DNA of 64,000 nt from Aquimonas sp964586455 (GCA_964586455.1 CAZPHV010000003.1:1-64000), one strand, 5' to 3'. Shown: positions 25,910 to 34,877, numbered from the stretch's first letter. A program made the numbers and translations. The notes: generated from the letters alone by a model not told the origin.

Positions 25910-26653
25910 TCAGCGCTCGCCCTCGCTGCCGGCTGCCATGCCGAGGCCGGCACCCATGCCTGCGCCTGCAGCGCCGCCGCCGCCTCCACCACCACCACCA
26001 CCACCACGTCCGCCCTGGCGGCCGCTCTCCTGGCCGCCGCCACGAGCGGAATCGCGACCGCCGCCCTTGCCGCCGCCGGCGGGTCGGGTCGGGCCTTGGG
26101 AAGGAATCGAGACGCCGCGCGGTACCGTCTCCAAGCCCAGCACTTCGCGAATGAAGCTGCGCAGCGAAATCACGAGCTCGGCGGTGTGGATCGGGCGGCC
26201 TTCGACCAGCGCCTGGGCGGCGGTCGCGGCGAGTCGCACCTGCGACTCGGTGCCGAGCAGCAGGATGTCGGAGAGCGCGCCTTCCACTGCATCGCGAATC
26301 CGGCGCGCGCGCTCGCCCCGGCTCGGGTCCACCGCCGAGGCAGGGATCACACCCTCTTCGTCGAGGTCGGATGCCGACTCCGTGTCGCTCGGGTTCATCC
26401 GCGCGCGCTGCCGCAGCTCGCGCAGGTGGGTGGGGTCGACCTGCAGACTGCCGGTGAAGGAGCCGCCCAAAGTCTTGTAGGCCGCGATCAGGGTGCGCAG
26501 GCGTTCGTTGATCTGGCGATTGGCAGCCTGCTGGCGCTGCTGGAGGGTCAGCATCACCAGCAGGCGGATGCCGACGCCCAGCAGGGTGATGAAGGCCAGG
26601 CCGAGCAGTGTGGTGAGCATGCCCTCCCAGGAACTGAGGTCCATCCCGCGCAT
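25910..26653 (-). CDS. Membrane-anchored protein with Gly-rich C-terminal tail
   Basis: A 247-residue protein of unknown function. A single membrane segment (about 12-37, LTTLLGLAFITLLGVGIRLL) is followed by a helical cytoplasmic or periplasmic domain (40-175) and a tail (about 178-247) of Gly, Arg and Ser, including a run of about 13 Gly. ATG 26653 was chosen for AAGGAAG four bases upstream; 26689 and 26644 are alternatives. Homologues may exist in related genomes, but I cannot name one. The codon pattern before the tail supports a real gene. Confidence 0.6.
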   Translation of the reverse strand: MRGMDLSSWEGMLTTLLGLAFITLLGVGIRLLVMLTLQQRQQAANRQINERLRTLIAAYKTLGGSFTGSLQVDPTHLRELRQRARMNPSDTESASDLDEEGVIPASAVDPSRGERARRIRDAVEGALSDILLLGTESQVRLAATAAQALVEGRPIHTAELVISLRSFIREVLGLETVPRGVSIPSQGPTRPAGGGKGGGRDSARGGGQESGRQGGRGGGGGGGGGGGAAGAGMGAGLGMAAGSEGER

Positions 26654-27100
26654 GCTGCTTCCTTGGGGCGCCGACGAAACTGACGGCAAGGCTGCATGCT
26701 ATCGGCAGTTCGCGGATGCGGGGGCTTTCGATCTCGGCCGCGTGCGGCGACGAACACCGATGCGCCGGTGGTCGAGCTGGCACACCCGCCCGGCACGGGA
26801 TGGGGTGGATCCGGCGTGCGGCCGGTGGGAAGGGTCTACGTGGGCGTTCCCAGGCATTCAGAACAAGCGTGCTGCGGCAAAGCTTCGACGCATCGCCGGC
26901 TCATGGTAGATGCGCTGCGCTTCTCTACCCTACGTAAAGCGGACTGGCGCTTGTCCGTTCAAGGATGCCAGGCGCGAGACGAGCCATCGGCCGCCTTGTT
27001 CGAGCATCGCGTCGCTTGTTGCGCGCTGGGTGGCCACGGTCTGGCCGTCCGCAGGTCGAGAGGTGCAAGGCACCGGCCCGAGCCATTCCCAGGCCGACTG
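26654..27100. other. Intergenic region with a GTAG hairpin
   Basis: About 450 bases between two minus-strand genes. It contains the GTAG element at 26905-26933 and no supported gene. Confidence 0.45.
26905..26933 (-). repeat. Single GTAG hairpin element
   Basis: On the minus strand it reads GTAG followed by a stem formed by GGTAGA and TCTACC, with the GCGCAGCGC core. It is the same family as the elements at 50.7-51.6 kb, in minus orientation, with one stem base missing. Confidence 0.7.
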
Positions 27101-27685
27101 CTAGGCAGCTTCCCGGCGGCTCGTCACGAAGGCTCTGAGCTGCGGGAAGAAGCGCGCGAATGCCGCTTGCGCTGCGCCCTCGTGCGCACGCAAGGTCGGC
27201 AGGCAAGCCAGCAGCAGATCGCCGCGCGCGAGTCGGCGCGCGATGCCGCCGACCGCGCGGTCGACCGCCTCGCGATGACGGTAGCTGCCCAGCCAGTCGC
27301 CCGCTGCCATCAATGGAGCCATTGCGGCGAGCCGTGGCGGCAGCACGGCCTGATGCGTGCGCAGCACGGCATAGACGCGCTGGCTGAAGGCATCCAAGGC
27401 TTGATCGGTGTGCAGCGGCCAGTCGCGCGCCAGCAGATGATCGAAGTAGACATCCAGCAGGATCCCGGCATAGCGCCGCTGCCCCTGTGGAAAGTTCGCC
27501 TTCAGACCCAAGACCTCGGGGTGGCGGTCGGTGTAGCCGTCGATCCAGCGGTGGATGCGAATCTCGCGCTGTACCGCATCCGGCCAGTCGTCGAGGGCTG
27601 CCCCGGCCACGAAATCTCCCAGCATCGCGCCGAGCAGGGCGTCGTCGCTGTAGTCGGCGAGCAAGAGGTGGGCGAGGTAGTTCAT
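27101..27685 (-). CDS. acpH: Acyl carrier protein phosphodiesterase (AcpH)
   Basis: A 194-residue protein matching AcpH in length and sequence. The N terminus MNYLAHLLLADYSDDALLGA is typical, and HD-type residues follow: GDFVAG, IRIHRWIDGYTDRH, and the FDHLLARDW segment. AcpH removes the 4'-phosphopantetheine arm from ACP, giving apo-ACP. ATG 27685 gives the family N terminus; the frame is open to 27859. The acpP substrate gene lies at 59.6 kb in the same window. Confidence 0.9.
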   Translation of the reverse strand: MNYLAHLLLADYSDDALLGAMLGDFVAGAALDDWPDAVQREIRIHRWIDGYTDRHPEVLGLKANFPQGQRRYAGILLDVYFDHLLARDWPLHTDQALDAFSQRVYAVLRTHQAVLPPRLAAMAPLMAAGDWLGSYRHREAVDRAVGGIARRLARGDLLLACLPTLRAHEGAAQAAFARFFPQLRAFVTSRREAA

Positions 27686-27999
27686 CCGCCCGCTATTCTG
27701 CGGCAGCCGCTGGCGGGGGCGAGGGTGATGTGTGAAAGGCCTCGCGGGGAGCGGCAGATGCTGGCGTGACGTCACCCAGTATTCGCGCGTTGAATTGAAG
27801 GCGTACCCGCACAGCCATTGGCGGTGTGCGGTTCGACGGCGCACGTTCCAAGTCCCCACGCACGCTTCTACGAATCCGAGCCTCCCCTTGCCTGCACATC
27901 GGTGAACGGTGCTGGGCGCGAGTTTCCCGATGCGGTCTTCGTTTGCGCGCGGCTCGATTCACTAGAATCTCCGCGAGTTGCACTCCCGGAGAAGACTTG
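27686..27999. other. Divergent intergenic region between acpH and the metzincin protease gene
   Basis: About 314 bases. No convincing promoter was seen; a TAGAAT near 27963 could be a -10 but the -35 spacing is poor. No gene is supported. Confidence 0.35.
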
Positions 28000-29259
28000 A
28001 TGCGTTTATGTGCCGCGCTGCTCGTACTGGCCCTGTCCCTCGCAGGCTCGTGGGCACACGCTGTTGAAGCCCCAAGCGCGTGGCGTCTGCTGCCGCCGGA
28101 GTCTCGACGCGCGCCGACCGAGTTGCCTGCACGTAGCGCGCATGCCGTGATCACGTCGGCTGCGACGCTCGCTAGCGAGTCACCGAGCCTGCGCCTGCCG
28201 TTCCCGCAGGGCGAGCGCGAGGTGCTCTCGATGGGTGTGGAGTTGCACGCCGACGATCGCTTCACCTGGCGCGGCAGCCTCGACGACGCCGGCGACTATC
28301 CGGCGGTGCTCAGCGTGTCCGGCGATGCGGTGGCCGGCTTCATCAGCGCGCCCGAGGGCATCTGGGAGCTGGTGCCCTCGGCGATTCGGGGCGAGTCCTG
28401 GCTGATCGAGCTCGACGCCGATCGCTTTCCGCCCTGCCGAGGGCCGGTGGATCCGGGGCCGATGCCGGGCGAGTCGTTCGCCTCAGCGGCCACCCGTCAA
28501 TCGCCCGGCCTGCGCGACAGCGGTGAACGGGTGGATGTGCTGCTGATGTACACCCCCGCGGCTCGTGATGCGGCAGGCGGCGTCAACCAGATCACGGCAC
28601 AGGCGCAGGCGGCCGTGGATTCCGCCAACACCGTGTTCGCAAACAGCGGCATGCGCATGCGCTTCCGCGCGGTGGGCATCGAGCTGCTGGAGGGCTGGGT
28701 TGAAGGGACGGCTTCGGCCAGCACCGAGCTCAGCAACTTCCGCTCCAACGCCACCCAGCAGGCGCGGCGCAATGCGCTGGCTGCCGACATGGTCAGCCTG
28801 CTGGTCGCGAACCTGCAGGGGGCCTGCGGTCTTGGCTACGTGATGCGCAGCCCCGGCGCGGGCTTTGCGAGCAGCGCAGTGCAGCTCACCGCGCGAACCT
28901 GTGCGGTGGGCAACTTGAGCTGGGTGCACGAGCACGGTCACAACTTGGGCTTCGAGCACGACCCCGCGAATGGCAACCCTCCTGCCAACGCGTCGTATCC
29001 GTGGTCATTCGGACACTATGTCCAAGGTCAGGGCGCGCAGTCCTTCCGCACGGTCATGGCCTATCAGTGCCCCTTGGGCGGCTGCACGCGCCGGCCCCAT
29101 TTTTCGAACCCGACGGTCAGCTTCAACGGTTTCCCGACGGGCGTGGTGGATGCACGCGACAACGCCCGCAGCGGCGATCAGGTCGCCGATATCGTCGCCA
29201 ATTTCCGGGTGGAGCAGGTCTGGCCCGGCTTTGCGAACGGGTTCGAGGCTTCGCCCTGA
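28000..29259 (+). CDS. Secreted metzincin (M12B/reprolysin-like) metalloprotease with C-terminal NGFE tail
   Basis: A 419-residue secreted protease. A signal peptide (1-21) is followed by a pro-region (about 22-170) and the catalytic domain from about 175. The zinc site is HEHGHNLGFEHD (His310, Glu311, His314, His320), and the Met-turn is TVMAYQ with Met353. Cysteines in GACGLG, RTCAVG and QCPLGGC likely form disulfides. The chain ends WPGFANGFEASP; the S8 protease at 55.7 kb ends in the similar IFLNGFESF. ATG 28000 has GGAGAAG five bases upstream. It is monocistronic. Protease class is confident; substrate is unknown. Confidence 0.85.
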   Translation: MRLCAALLVLALSLAGSWAHAVEAPSAWRLLPPESRRAPTELPARSAHAVITSAATLASESPSLRLPFPQGEREVLSMGVELHADDRFTWRGSLDDAGDYPAVLSVSGDAVAGFISAPEGIWELVPSAIRGESWLIELDADRFPPCRGPVDPGPMPGESFASAATRQSPGLRDSGERVDVLLMYTPAARDAAGGVNQITAQAQAAVDSANTVFANSGMRMRFRAVGIELLEGWVEGTASASTELSNFRSNATQQARRNALAADMVSLLVANLQGACGLGYVMRSPGAGFASSAVQLTARTCAVGNLSWVHEHGHNLGFEHDPANGNPPANASYPWSFGHYVQGQGAQSFRTVMAYQCPLGGCTRRPHFSNPTVSFNGFPTGVVDARDNARSGDQVADIVANFRVEQVWPGFANGFEASP

Positions 29260-29355
29260 GCAGACCCGACGTGCTGCATCGGCAGCGCCTTGGCGAGGAA
29301 GTCAGTCGGGCAATCCGGGCGTCTGCAGGTACTGTCACCGTGTAGGCTCGTGGCC

Positions 29356-30486
29356 ATGTCCTTCCCACTTCGAGCCCCGCGCGGCATCCTGCTGCTGACC
29401 CTAGCCATGTTGAGCGCCTGCGCGACGCCGCCTTCCACGCGACCGCACCAGCGCAGCGCGCAGGAGGTTCGCGCTCAGCTGATTGATCTGCTGCCGCCGC
29501 GGCTGGAGCAGCGCGAGGCCTGGGCGCAGGACATCGAGGCGGCATTCCGTCACCTCGATCTGCTGCAGAGCACAGACAACCTGTGCGCCGCGTTGGCCGT
29601 GATCGAGCAGGAAACCGGCTATCGCGCGAACCCGACGGTACCGAACCTGCCGCGCATCGCGCGCGGCGAAATCGAGCGCCGCGCGGCGCGGCTGACGATT
29701 CCGAAGCTGGCGGTCTCGGCTGTACTGCGGCTGCCCTCCGGCGACGGCCGCAGCTTTGCGCAGCGGTTGGATGCCCTGCGCACCGAGAAGGACATGAGCG
29801 ATCTGTTTGAAGAGCTGATCGCGCGGGTTCCACTGGGCCAGACCCTGTTCGACTCGGTCAACCCGGTCCGCACCGGGGGCTCGATGCAGGTGTCGATCGC
29901 GTTCGCGCAAGCGCATGCGAAGCGGCAGCCGTATCCGTATGCGGGCGTGGAGTCGATCCGGGACGAGGTGTTCAGCCGGCGCGGCGGCGTCTACTTCGGA
30001 ATCGCACATCTGCTGCAGTACCCGAACTCCTACGAGCGCCACCTGTTCCGCTACGCCGACTTCAACGCCGGCTGGTACGCCAGCCGTAATGCTGCATTCC
30101 AGAGTGCTGTGGTTCGGCTCAGCGGGACCGAACTCGCGCTCGACGGCGATCTCACTCTGCCGGATCCGGGGCTGTTCGATCGACGCCCCAGCCAAACCGA
30201 GCTCGCCACGCTCTCGCTGGCGGCGGATCTGGGCCTGAGCGAGTCGCGTATCCGGCGCGATTTGCGGCGTGCGGATCGTCTCGACTTCGAGCAGACCGAC
30301 ACCTGGAGGCGCATGTTCGAGCGCGCGGATGCAAAGGCGGGCCGATCGCTGCCGCGCGCGCTGGTGCCGCAGATCCGACTCAGCAGCCCCAAGTTCACGC
30401 GCAACCTGACCACCGAGTGGTTCGCGAACCGGGTGGAATCGCGCTATCGGCAGTGCATCAACCGGGCGTATCAACGCGCGGGCTGA
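29356..30486 (+). CDS. DUF1615 family lipoprotein
   Basis: A 376-residue predicted lipoprotein with lipobox LSAC (Cys22). It matches the DUF1615 family, with STDNLCAALAVIEQETGYRA and NPTVPNLPRI. The block IEQETGYRANP resembles the catalytic-Glu region of lysozyme-like transglycosylases, so a cell-wall role is possible but not shown. Later conserved-looking parts are GGSMQVSIAFAQAHA and YRDEVFSRRGGVYFGIAHLL-like text near 195-220. The ATG at 29356 gives the signal peptide; the frame is open from 29290. It follows the metzincin gene after 96 bases and may share its transcript. Confidence 0.8.
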   Translation: MSFPLRAPRGILLLTLAMLSACATPPSTRPHQRSAQEVRAQLIDLLPPRLEQREAWAQDIEAAFRHLDLLQSTDNLCAALAVIEQETGYRANPTVPNLPRIARGEIERRAARLTIPKLAVSAVLRLPSGDGRSFAQRLDALRTEKDMSDLFEELIARVPLGQTLFDSVNPVRTGGSMQVSIAFAQAHAKRQPYPYAGVESIRDEVFSRRGGVYFGIAHLLQYPNSYERHLFRYADFNAGWYASRNAAFQSAVVRLSGTELALDGDLTLPDPGLFDRRPSQTELATLSLAADLGLSESRIRRDLRRADRLDFEQTDTWRRMFERADAKAGRSLPRALVPQIRLSSPKFTRNLTTEWFANRVESRYRQCINRAYQRAG

Positions 30487-30534
30487 GCGACTCGAACCGG
30501 CACTCGGCGATACACCTGCCCCGGGTGGCGTGCT

Positions 30535-31275
30535 TCAGAAGCTGATAAACAGGCCGCCATTGACCGGCAGCAGTGCGCCGGTGATGTAGCCCGAGCCCTC
30601 CGCGGCAAGGAAGTCGACTACGCGGGCGATCTCGTGGGGTTGAGCGATGCGGCCGACCGGGATCTGTTCGAGGATCTTCTCGCGGATCGGGGCGGGAATG
30701 GTCTGCACCATCGGCGTGTCGCAGTAGCCCGGGGCCACCGAATTGACGGTGATGCCCTTGGAGGCGACCTCGCGCGCCAGCGCCATCGTGAAGCCGTGCA
30801 CGCCCGCCTTGGCGGCGGCGTAGTTGGTCTGCCCGAACTGGCCGGTCTGCCCATTGATCGAGCTGATATTGATGATGCGGCCGTAGCCCTGCGCGATCAT
30901 CGGTTCGATCGCGGGCTTGCAGAGGTTGAACAGGCCGTCGAGGTTGACGCCCAGCACTGCATCCCACTGCGGCTTCTGCAGCTTGCGCAGGGTCGCGTCG
31001 CGGGTGATGCCCGCACTGTTGGCGAGTACATCCAACCGGCCGTGACGCCCGACGATATCTGCCACCGCCTCCTGGCAGGCGTCGAAGTCGGAGACGTCCA
31101 GCGCGATCGCTTCGAGTTCGGCGAGGCCGGGCAGGGCGCGCAGCTCGGCCAGGCGCGTGACGGGCAGGCTGATGTCGGCGGCGATCACCCGGTGGCCGCT
31201 GGCGGCCAGCGCCTGGCAGATGGCGGCGCCGATACCTCCGATGCCGCCGGTGACGAGGGCGATGCGCTGGGTCAT
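30535..31275 (-). CDS. phaB: SDR-family acetoacetyl-CoA reductase (PhaB-like), first copy
   Basis: A 246-residue short-chain dehydrogenase. The Rossmann motif is TGGIGGIG (9-16), NSAGITRD is the NNAG-type block (with Asn-Ser in place of Asn-Asn), and the catalytic Ser/Tyr/Lys lie in NISSINGQTGQFGQTNYAAAK. GQFGQTNYAAAKAG and the C-terminal ITGALLPVNGGLFI match PhaB/PhbB reductases, which make (R)-3-hydroxybutyryl-CoA with NADPH. ATG 31275 has GGAG six bases upstream. A second similar gene lies at 32165-32905, with phaR between. The two may differ in cofactor or chain length. Confidence 0.8.
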   Translation of the reverse strand: MTQRIALVTGGIGGIGAAICQALAASGHRVIAADISLPVTRLAELRALPGLAELEAIALDVSDFDACQEAVADIVGRHGRLDVLANSAGITRDATLRKLQKPQWDAVLGVNLDGLFNLCKPAIEPMIAQGYGRIINISSINGQTGQFGQTNYAAAKAGVHGFTMALAREVASKGITVNSVAPGYCDTPMVQTIPAPIREKILEQIPVGRIAQPHEIARVVDFLAAEGSGYITGALLPVNGGLFISF

Positions 31276-31370
31276 GAGGGGCTCCGCATGCATTGGTAAG
31301 TACAGCGCAACGACACGCCAACCGCCGGGGGCGGCTGCGTGAAGGCGAACGTTTGGGGAGTGGGCGATGC

Positions 31371-31384
31371 GCCCGCCAGCGGGC
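31371..31384 (-). terminator. Short GC hairpin after phaR
   Basis: GCCCGC, CA, GCGGGC lies 13-26 bases past the phaR stop on the minus strand. There is no T tract, so it is a weak candidate. Confidence 0.3.
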
Positions 31385-31396
31385 GGGCCAAGTCGC

Positions 31397-31933
31397 TCAG
31401 CGACCGCGAGTGCGTCCGGCCGGCGGTTCCGGCTTGTCGGTGGCTGCGGAGTCGCTGGGCTTGTCCTCAGGCTTGCCGTTGCCGGGGGTGAGCCCGCCCG
31501 GTCGAATCATGCCTTCCTGGAAGCTCTTCCACAGGTCGAGGTTGCGTTCAGTCAGCTGGTTCAGCATCGAGAAGGGCGTCTTGCCGAGCAGGTTGTTGAG
31601 CTGGCTGCGGAACTGGTGCTGCTGATCCAGGAACAGCTGCATGCTGCGCTCGAGATAGCTGCCCATGAAGCCTTGCAGGCTGTCGCCGTAGAAGCGGATC
31701 ACCTGGCTCAGCAGCTGTGTGCTGAACATCGGGTTTCCCTTTTCTTCGTGCTCGGAAATGATCTGCAGCAGCACCGAGCGCGACAGGTCTTCGCCGCTCT
31801 TGGCATCGCGGACTTCGACCTCTTCACCGTCGACGATCAGCTGGCGGACGTCCTCCAGGGTGATGTAGCTGGAGATTTCGGTGTCGTAGAGGCGACGGTT
31901 CGGATACTTCTTGATAACCCGGGGCTTGGGCAT
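31397..31933 (-). CDS. phaR: PHA synthesis transcriptional repressor PhaR
   Basis: A 178-residue repressor. The N-terminal PHB_acc_N domain is clear: VIKKYPNRRLYDTEISSYIT then LEDVRQLIVDGEEVEVRDA. The PHB_acc domain follows (VIRFYGDSLQGFMGSYLERS, 90-110). The C-terminal tail is Pro/Lys/Asp-rich. PhaR binds both DNA (phasin and pha promoters) and nascent PHA granules, releasing repression when polymer forms. The gene lies between two phaB-like genes. No phasin (phaP) gene is visible in the window. Confidence 0.92.
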   Translation of the reverse strand: MPKPRVIKKYPNRRLYDTEISSYITLEDVRQLIVDGEEVEVRDAKSGEDLSRSVLLQIISEHEEKGNPMFSTQLLSQVIRFYGDSLQGFMGSYLERSMQLFLDQQHQFRSQLNNLLGKTPFSMLNQLTERNLDLWKSFQEGMIRPGGLTPGNGKPEDKPSDSAATDKPEPPAGRTRGR

Positions 31934-32164
31934 GGGCGTCGATGCTCTCGGTGGGGCGACCACTGGGTGCGACAGCCAGGAACGGCATGTCGCCGTGCGG
32001 AAGCGGTGAAAGATGGCACAGGCCCGTCCTGGGCAACCCGGGGCGATGGTCACGGTATGAAGCAACGTCTGCACGGCAGACGGGCTGCATGTCGATCGAT
32101 TCCGGATGCATCGTGCGATTCGACGGACGCCGCCCGAGGCGGCGCCCGTCGATAGTTTCACATG

Positions 32165-32905
32165 TTACCAGCCCATGTGGTGGCCGCCGTTGATGTCGAG
32201 GTTGGAGCCGGTGATCCACGCGGCCTCCTCGGACACCAGAAAGGCCACGGCGTAGGCGATTTCCTCGGGCTTGCCCAGGCGTCCCGTGGGGATGTCGGCG
32301 ACGATCTTGGCGCGCACCTCTTCAGGAACGGCCATCACCATGTCGGTGGCCACATAGCCCGGTGATACCGTGTTGACCGTAACGCCCAGTTTGGCGTTTT
32401 CGCGCGCCAGCGAAATGGTGAAGCCATGCATGCCGGCCTTGGCGGCGGCGTAGTTGGCCTGACCGTACTGGCCCTTCAGGCCGTTGATCGAACTGATCTG
32501 GACGATGCGGCCCCACTTGCGCTCGCGCATGCCGTCGATGACCGGACGGGTCATGTTGAAGCAGGAGTTCAGATTGGTGTTGATCACCTCATGCCACTGT
32601 TCGGCGCTCATCCGATGGAAGGTGCCGTCGCGGGTGATGCCGGCATTGTTGATCAGGACCTCGATCGGGCCGAGCGCCTCGGCCGTTGCCTTGGCGATCG
32701 CCGCACCGCCTTCCGGGCTGCCGATGTCGCCGGGCACGATCGTGATGTCGAAGCCCTCGGCCTTGAGTGCAGCCTGCCACTCGCGGGCCCTGGCCTCATT
32801 GCGATAGTTGGTGGCCACCTTGTGGCCGGCCTGCGCCAGACGTTTGCAGATCGCCGTTCCAATTCCGCCCGTACCGCCCGTCACCAGCGCAACGCGTGCT
32901 GTCAT
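32165..32905 (-). CDS. phaB: Acetoacetyl-CoA reductase PhaB, second copy
   Basis: A 246-residue NADPH-type reductase of the PhaB/PhbB family. TGGTGGIG (9-16) is the nucleotide site, NNAGITRDGTFHRM the family block, and QISSINGLKGQYGQANYAAAK carries Ser/Tyr/Lys. The C terminus SNLDINGGHHMGW is diagnostic for PhaB (contrast fabG at 58.7 kb, which ends NGGMYMP). It supplies (R)-3-hydroxybutyryl-CoA to PhaC. GGGAG lies just before the ATG. The gene is 74 bases past the gluQ stop and may share its transcript. Confidence 0.93.
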   Translation of the reverse strand: MTARVALVTGGTGGIGTAICKRLAQAGHKVATNYRNEARAREWQAALKAEGFDITIVPGDIGSPEGGAAIAKATAEALGPIEVLINNAGITRDGTFHRMSAEQWHEVINTNLNSCFNMTRPVIDGMRERKWGRIVQISSINGLKGQYGQANYAAAKAGMHGFTISLARENAKLGVTVNTVSPGYVATDMVMAVPEEVRAKIVADIPTGRLGKPEEIAYAVAFLVSEEAAWITGSNLDINGGHHMGW

Positions 32906-32979
32906 GCTCCCTCTCCCGTGTTCTGCCGGCTTCTGGTGTTGCTGACGCGCAGGCCGGATCCGCGCGACAGCCTGCGAGT

Positions 32980-33942
32980 TTATACAGAGCTTTCGAAAGT
33001 AGTTTGACGATCGACAAATGCGCAGTCGGGGCGGATACGGCTGCATTCGAATTCAGCCGCCGCGCGCGCCAGCAGGCTCGCCGCGCTGCCGGCACCGACG
33101 AGCACTTCCGGGCTTTGACCCAGCGCGGCCCAGCACCAGCGCAGGGCCGGCAGCGGGTCGCGTGGGTCGATCGGCAGCGCCGCCAGCGACTTCGACAGCT
33201 TGCGGCCCTCGGCATCGACCACCAGCGGTAGATGCGCATAGGTCGGCGTCGGCAGGCCCAGCGCGCGCTGCAGCAGGATCTGCCGCGGCGTGGAGTCCAG
33301 CAGATCGGCGCCACGCACCACCTCGGTGATGCCCTGCGCGGCGTCGTCCACCACCACTGCCAGCTGATATGCCCAGCAGCCGTCCGCGCGCTTGAGAACA
33401 AAGTCGCCGACCTCCTGGTCCACCGCTTGTTCAACCCGGCCATGAATGCGGTCGGTGAAGACGACCCGACCGGTGTCGCCGTCCGCGACACGCAGGCGCA
33501 GGGCCTCGGCGTGGCCCGAGGGTTGCCGCACGCAGTGGCGATGGATGCCGCGGTACTCCGCAAGGTCGCTCCTGCTGCAGCGGCAGGAAAAAGCGAGCCC
33601 GCGCAGGAGCAGCACATCGAGCGCGCTGCGATAGAGTTCGGCACGCGCGTGCTGCCAGATCACCGGGCCATCGGCCTCGAAGCCGAAAGCCCGCAGCGTG
33701 GCGAGCTGATCCTCCGCCGCGCCTGGAACTTCGCGGGGTGGGTCGATGTCCTCCACGCGCAGCAACCAGCGGCCGCCAACGCTGCGCGCCATCAGCCAGC
33801 TGCCGAAGGCTGCCAGCAGCGAGCCCAGATGCAGCGGACCGGTCGGCGAGGGCGCAAAACGTCCGATGTACTCTGAACTCCGGTTCAGGCGCTGGCTTGA
33901 ACTGGCGTGCACAGTCCCCACTCCATGCTGGTCATCGCCCAT
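32980..33942 (-). CDS. gluQ: Glutamyl-Q tRNA(Asp) synthetase
   Basis: A 320-residue truncated glutamyl-tRNA synthetase paralogue that attaches glutamate to queuosine in tRNA(Asp). The HIGH-type motif is in FAPSPTGPLHLGSL, KLSKSLAAL is the KMSKS equivalent, and Cys residues in FSCRCSRSDL and HRHC match the zinc site. VEDIDPPREVPGAAEDQL is typical of GluQ. The anticodon-binding domain of GltX is absent, as expected. The ATG at 33942 adds about 20 residues before the conserved core, so the true start may be a later non-ATG codon. It is divergent from htpX. Confidence 0.92.
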   Translation of the reverse strand: MGDDQHGVGTVHASSSQRLNRSSEYIGRFAPSPTGPLHLGSLLAAFGSWLMARSVGGRWLLRVEDIDPPREVPGAAEDQLATLRAFGFEADGPVIWQHARAELYRSALDVLLLRGLAFSCRCSRSDLAEYRGIHRHCVRQPSGHAEALRLRVADGDTGRVVFTDRIHGRVEQAVDQEVGDFVLKRADGCWAYQLAVVVDDAAQGITEVVRGADLLDSTPRQILLQRALGLPTPTYAHLPLVVDAEGRKLSKSLAALPIDPRDPLPALRWCWAALGQSPEVLVGAGSAASLLARAAAEFECSRIRPDCAFVDRQTTFESSV

Positions 33943-33975
33943 GCCGGGCCTTCATCGTCCAAGAGGTGCAGCTCC

Positions 33976-34857
33976 ATGAAACGCATCGCCCTGTTTATGG
34001 CGACCAACATCGCGGTCCTGCTGGTTGCCAGCATCGTACTGAAACTGCTTGGCGTCGACGCCTACATGGCGAGCCGTGGCCAGAATCTAGGCGGCCTTAT
34101 CGTGTTCGCGGCGGTGTTCGGCTTCGCCGGCTCGTTCATTTCGCTGGCCATGTCGAAATGGGTTGCCAAGCGCAGCACCGGCGCCCAGGTGATCGAACAG
34201 CCACGCAACGAGTCCGAAGCTTGGCTGCTGCAAACCGTGCAGCGGCAGGCGCAAGCAGCTGGCATCAAATGTCCCGAGGTCGCGATTTACGACGCGCCCG
34301 AGATCAATGCGTTTGCGACGGGCCCCAGCCGCAACAATTCTTTGGTGGCGGTGTCGACCGGTCTGCTGCGCGGCATGAGCCGCGACGAGGCCGAGGCTGT
34401 GCTTGGCCACGAAGTGGCGCACGTCGCCAATGGCGACATGGTGACCATGGCCCTGCTGCAGGGCGTCCTCAACACCTTCGTGATCGTGCTTTCGCGTCTG
34501 ATCGGCCGTTTCGTCGACCAGGTGGTGTTCCGCAACGAGAGCTCGCAGGGCGGCATCGGCTTCTTCGTGGTCAGCTTGATCGCGCAGGTGGTGTTGGGCG
34601 TGCTCGCGTCGATGATCGCCATGGCCTTCTCGCGCCATCGCGAGTTCCGCGCGGATGAGGGCGGCGCAAAGCTGGCCGGTCGCGAAAAAATGATCGCCGC
34701 GCTGCAGCGTCTGCAGTCGCAACACGGCGAGAACACCTTGCCCAAAGAGGTCGCAGCCTTCGGCATCAGCGGTCACATGGCGGCCGGCATGAAGCGCCTG
34801 TTCATGAGCCACCCTCCGCTGCCGGAGCGCATCGAAGCGCTGCGCCGCGGCGTCTGA
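33976..34857 (+). CDS. htpX: Protease HtpX
   Basis: A 293-residue membrane zinc protease of family M48, the same length as E. coli HtpX. Two N-terminal membrane segments (about 5-25, 37-58) are followed by the zinc motif HEVAH (in LGHEVAHVANGDMV) and two further hydrophobic segments (about 160-180, 195-215). The third zinc ligand lies in REFRADEGGAKLAG. HtpX takes part in quality control of inner-membrane proteins. AGAGG lies upstream of the ATG. It is divergent from gluQ with a 33-base gap. Confidence 0.95.
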   Translation: MKRIALFMATNIAVLLVASIVLKLLGVDAYMASRGQNLGGLIVFAAVFGFAGSFISLAMSKWVAKRSTGAQVIEQPRNESEAWLLQTVQRQAQAAGIKCPEVAIYDAPEINAFATGPSRNNSLVAVSTGLLRGMSRDEAEAVLGHEVAHVANGDMVTMALLQGVLNTFVIVLSRLIGRFVDQVVFRNESSQGGIGFFVVSLIAQVVLGVLASMIAMAFSRHREFRADEGGAKLAGREKMIAALQRLQSQHGENTLPKEVAAFGISGHMAAGMKRLFMSHPPLPERIEALRRGV

Positions 34858-34877
34858 TCGCCGCAACAGAGGTGCGG

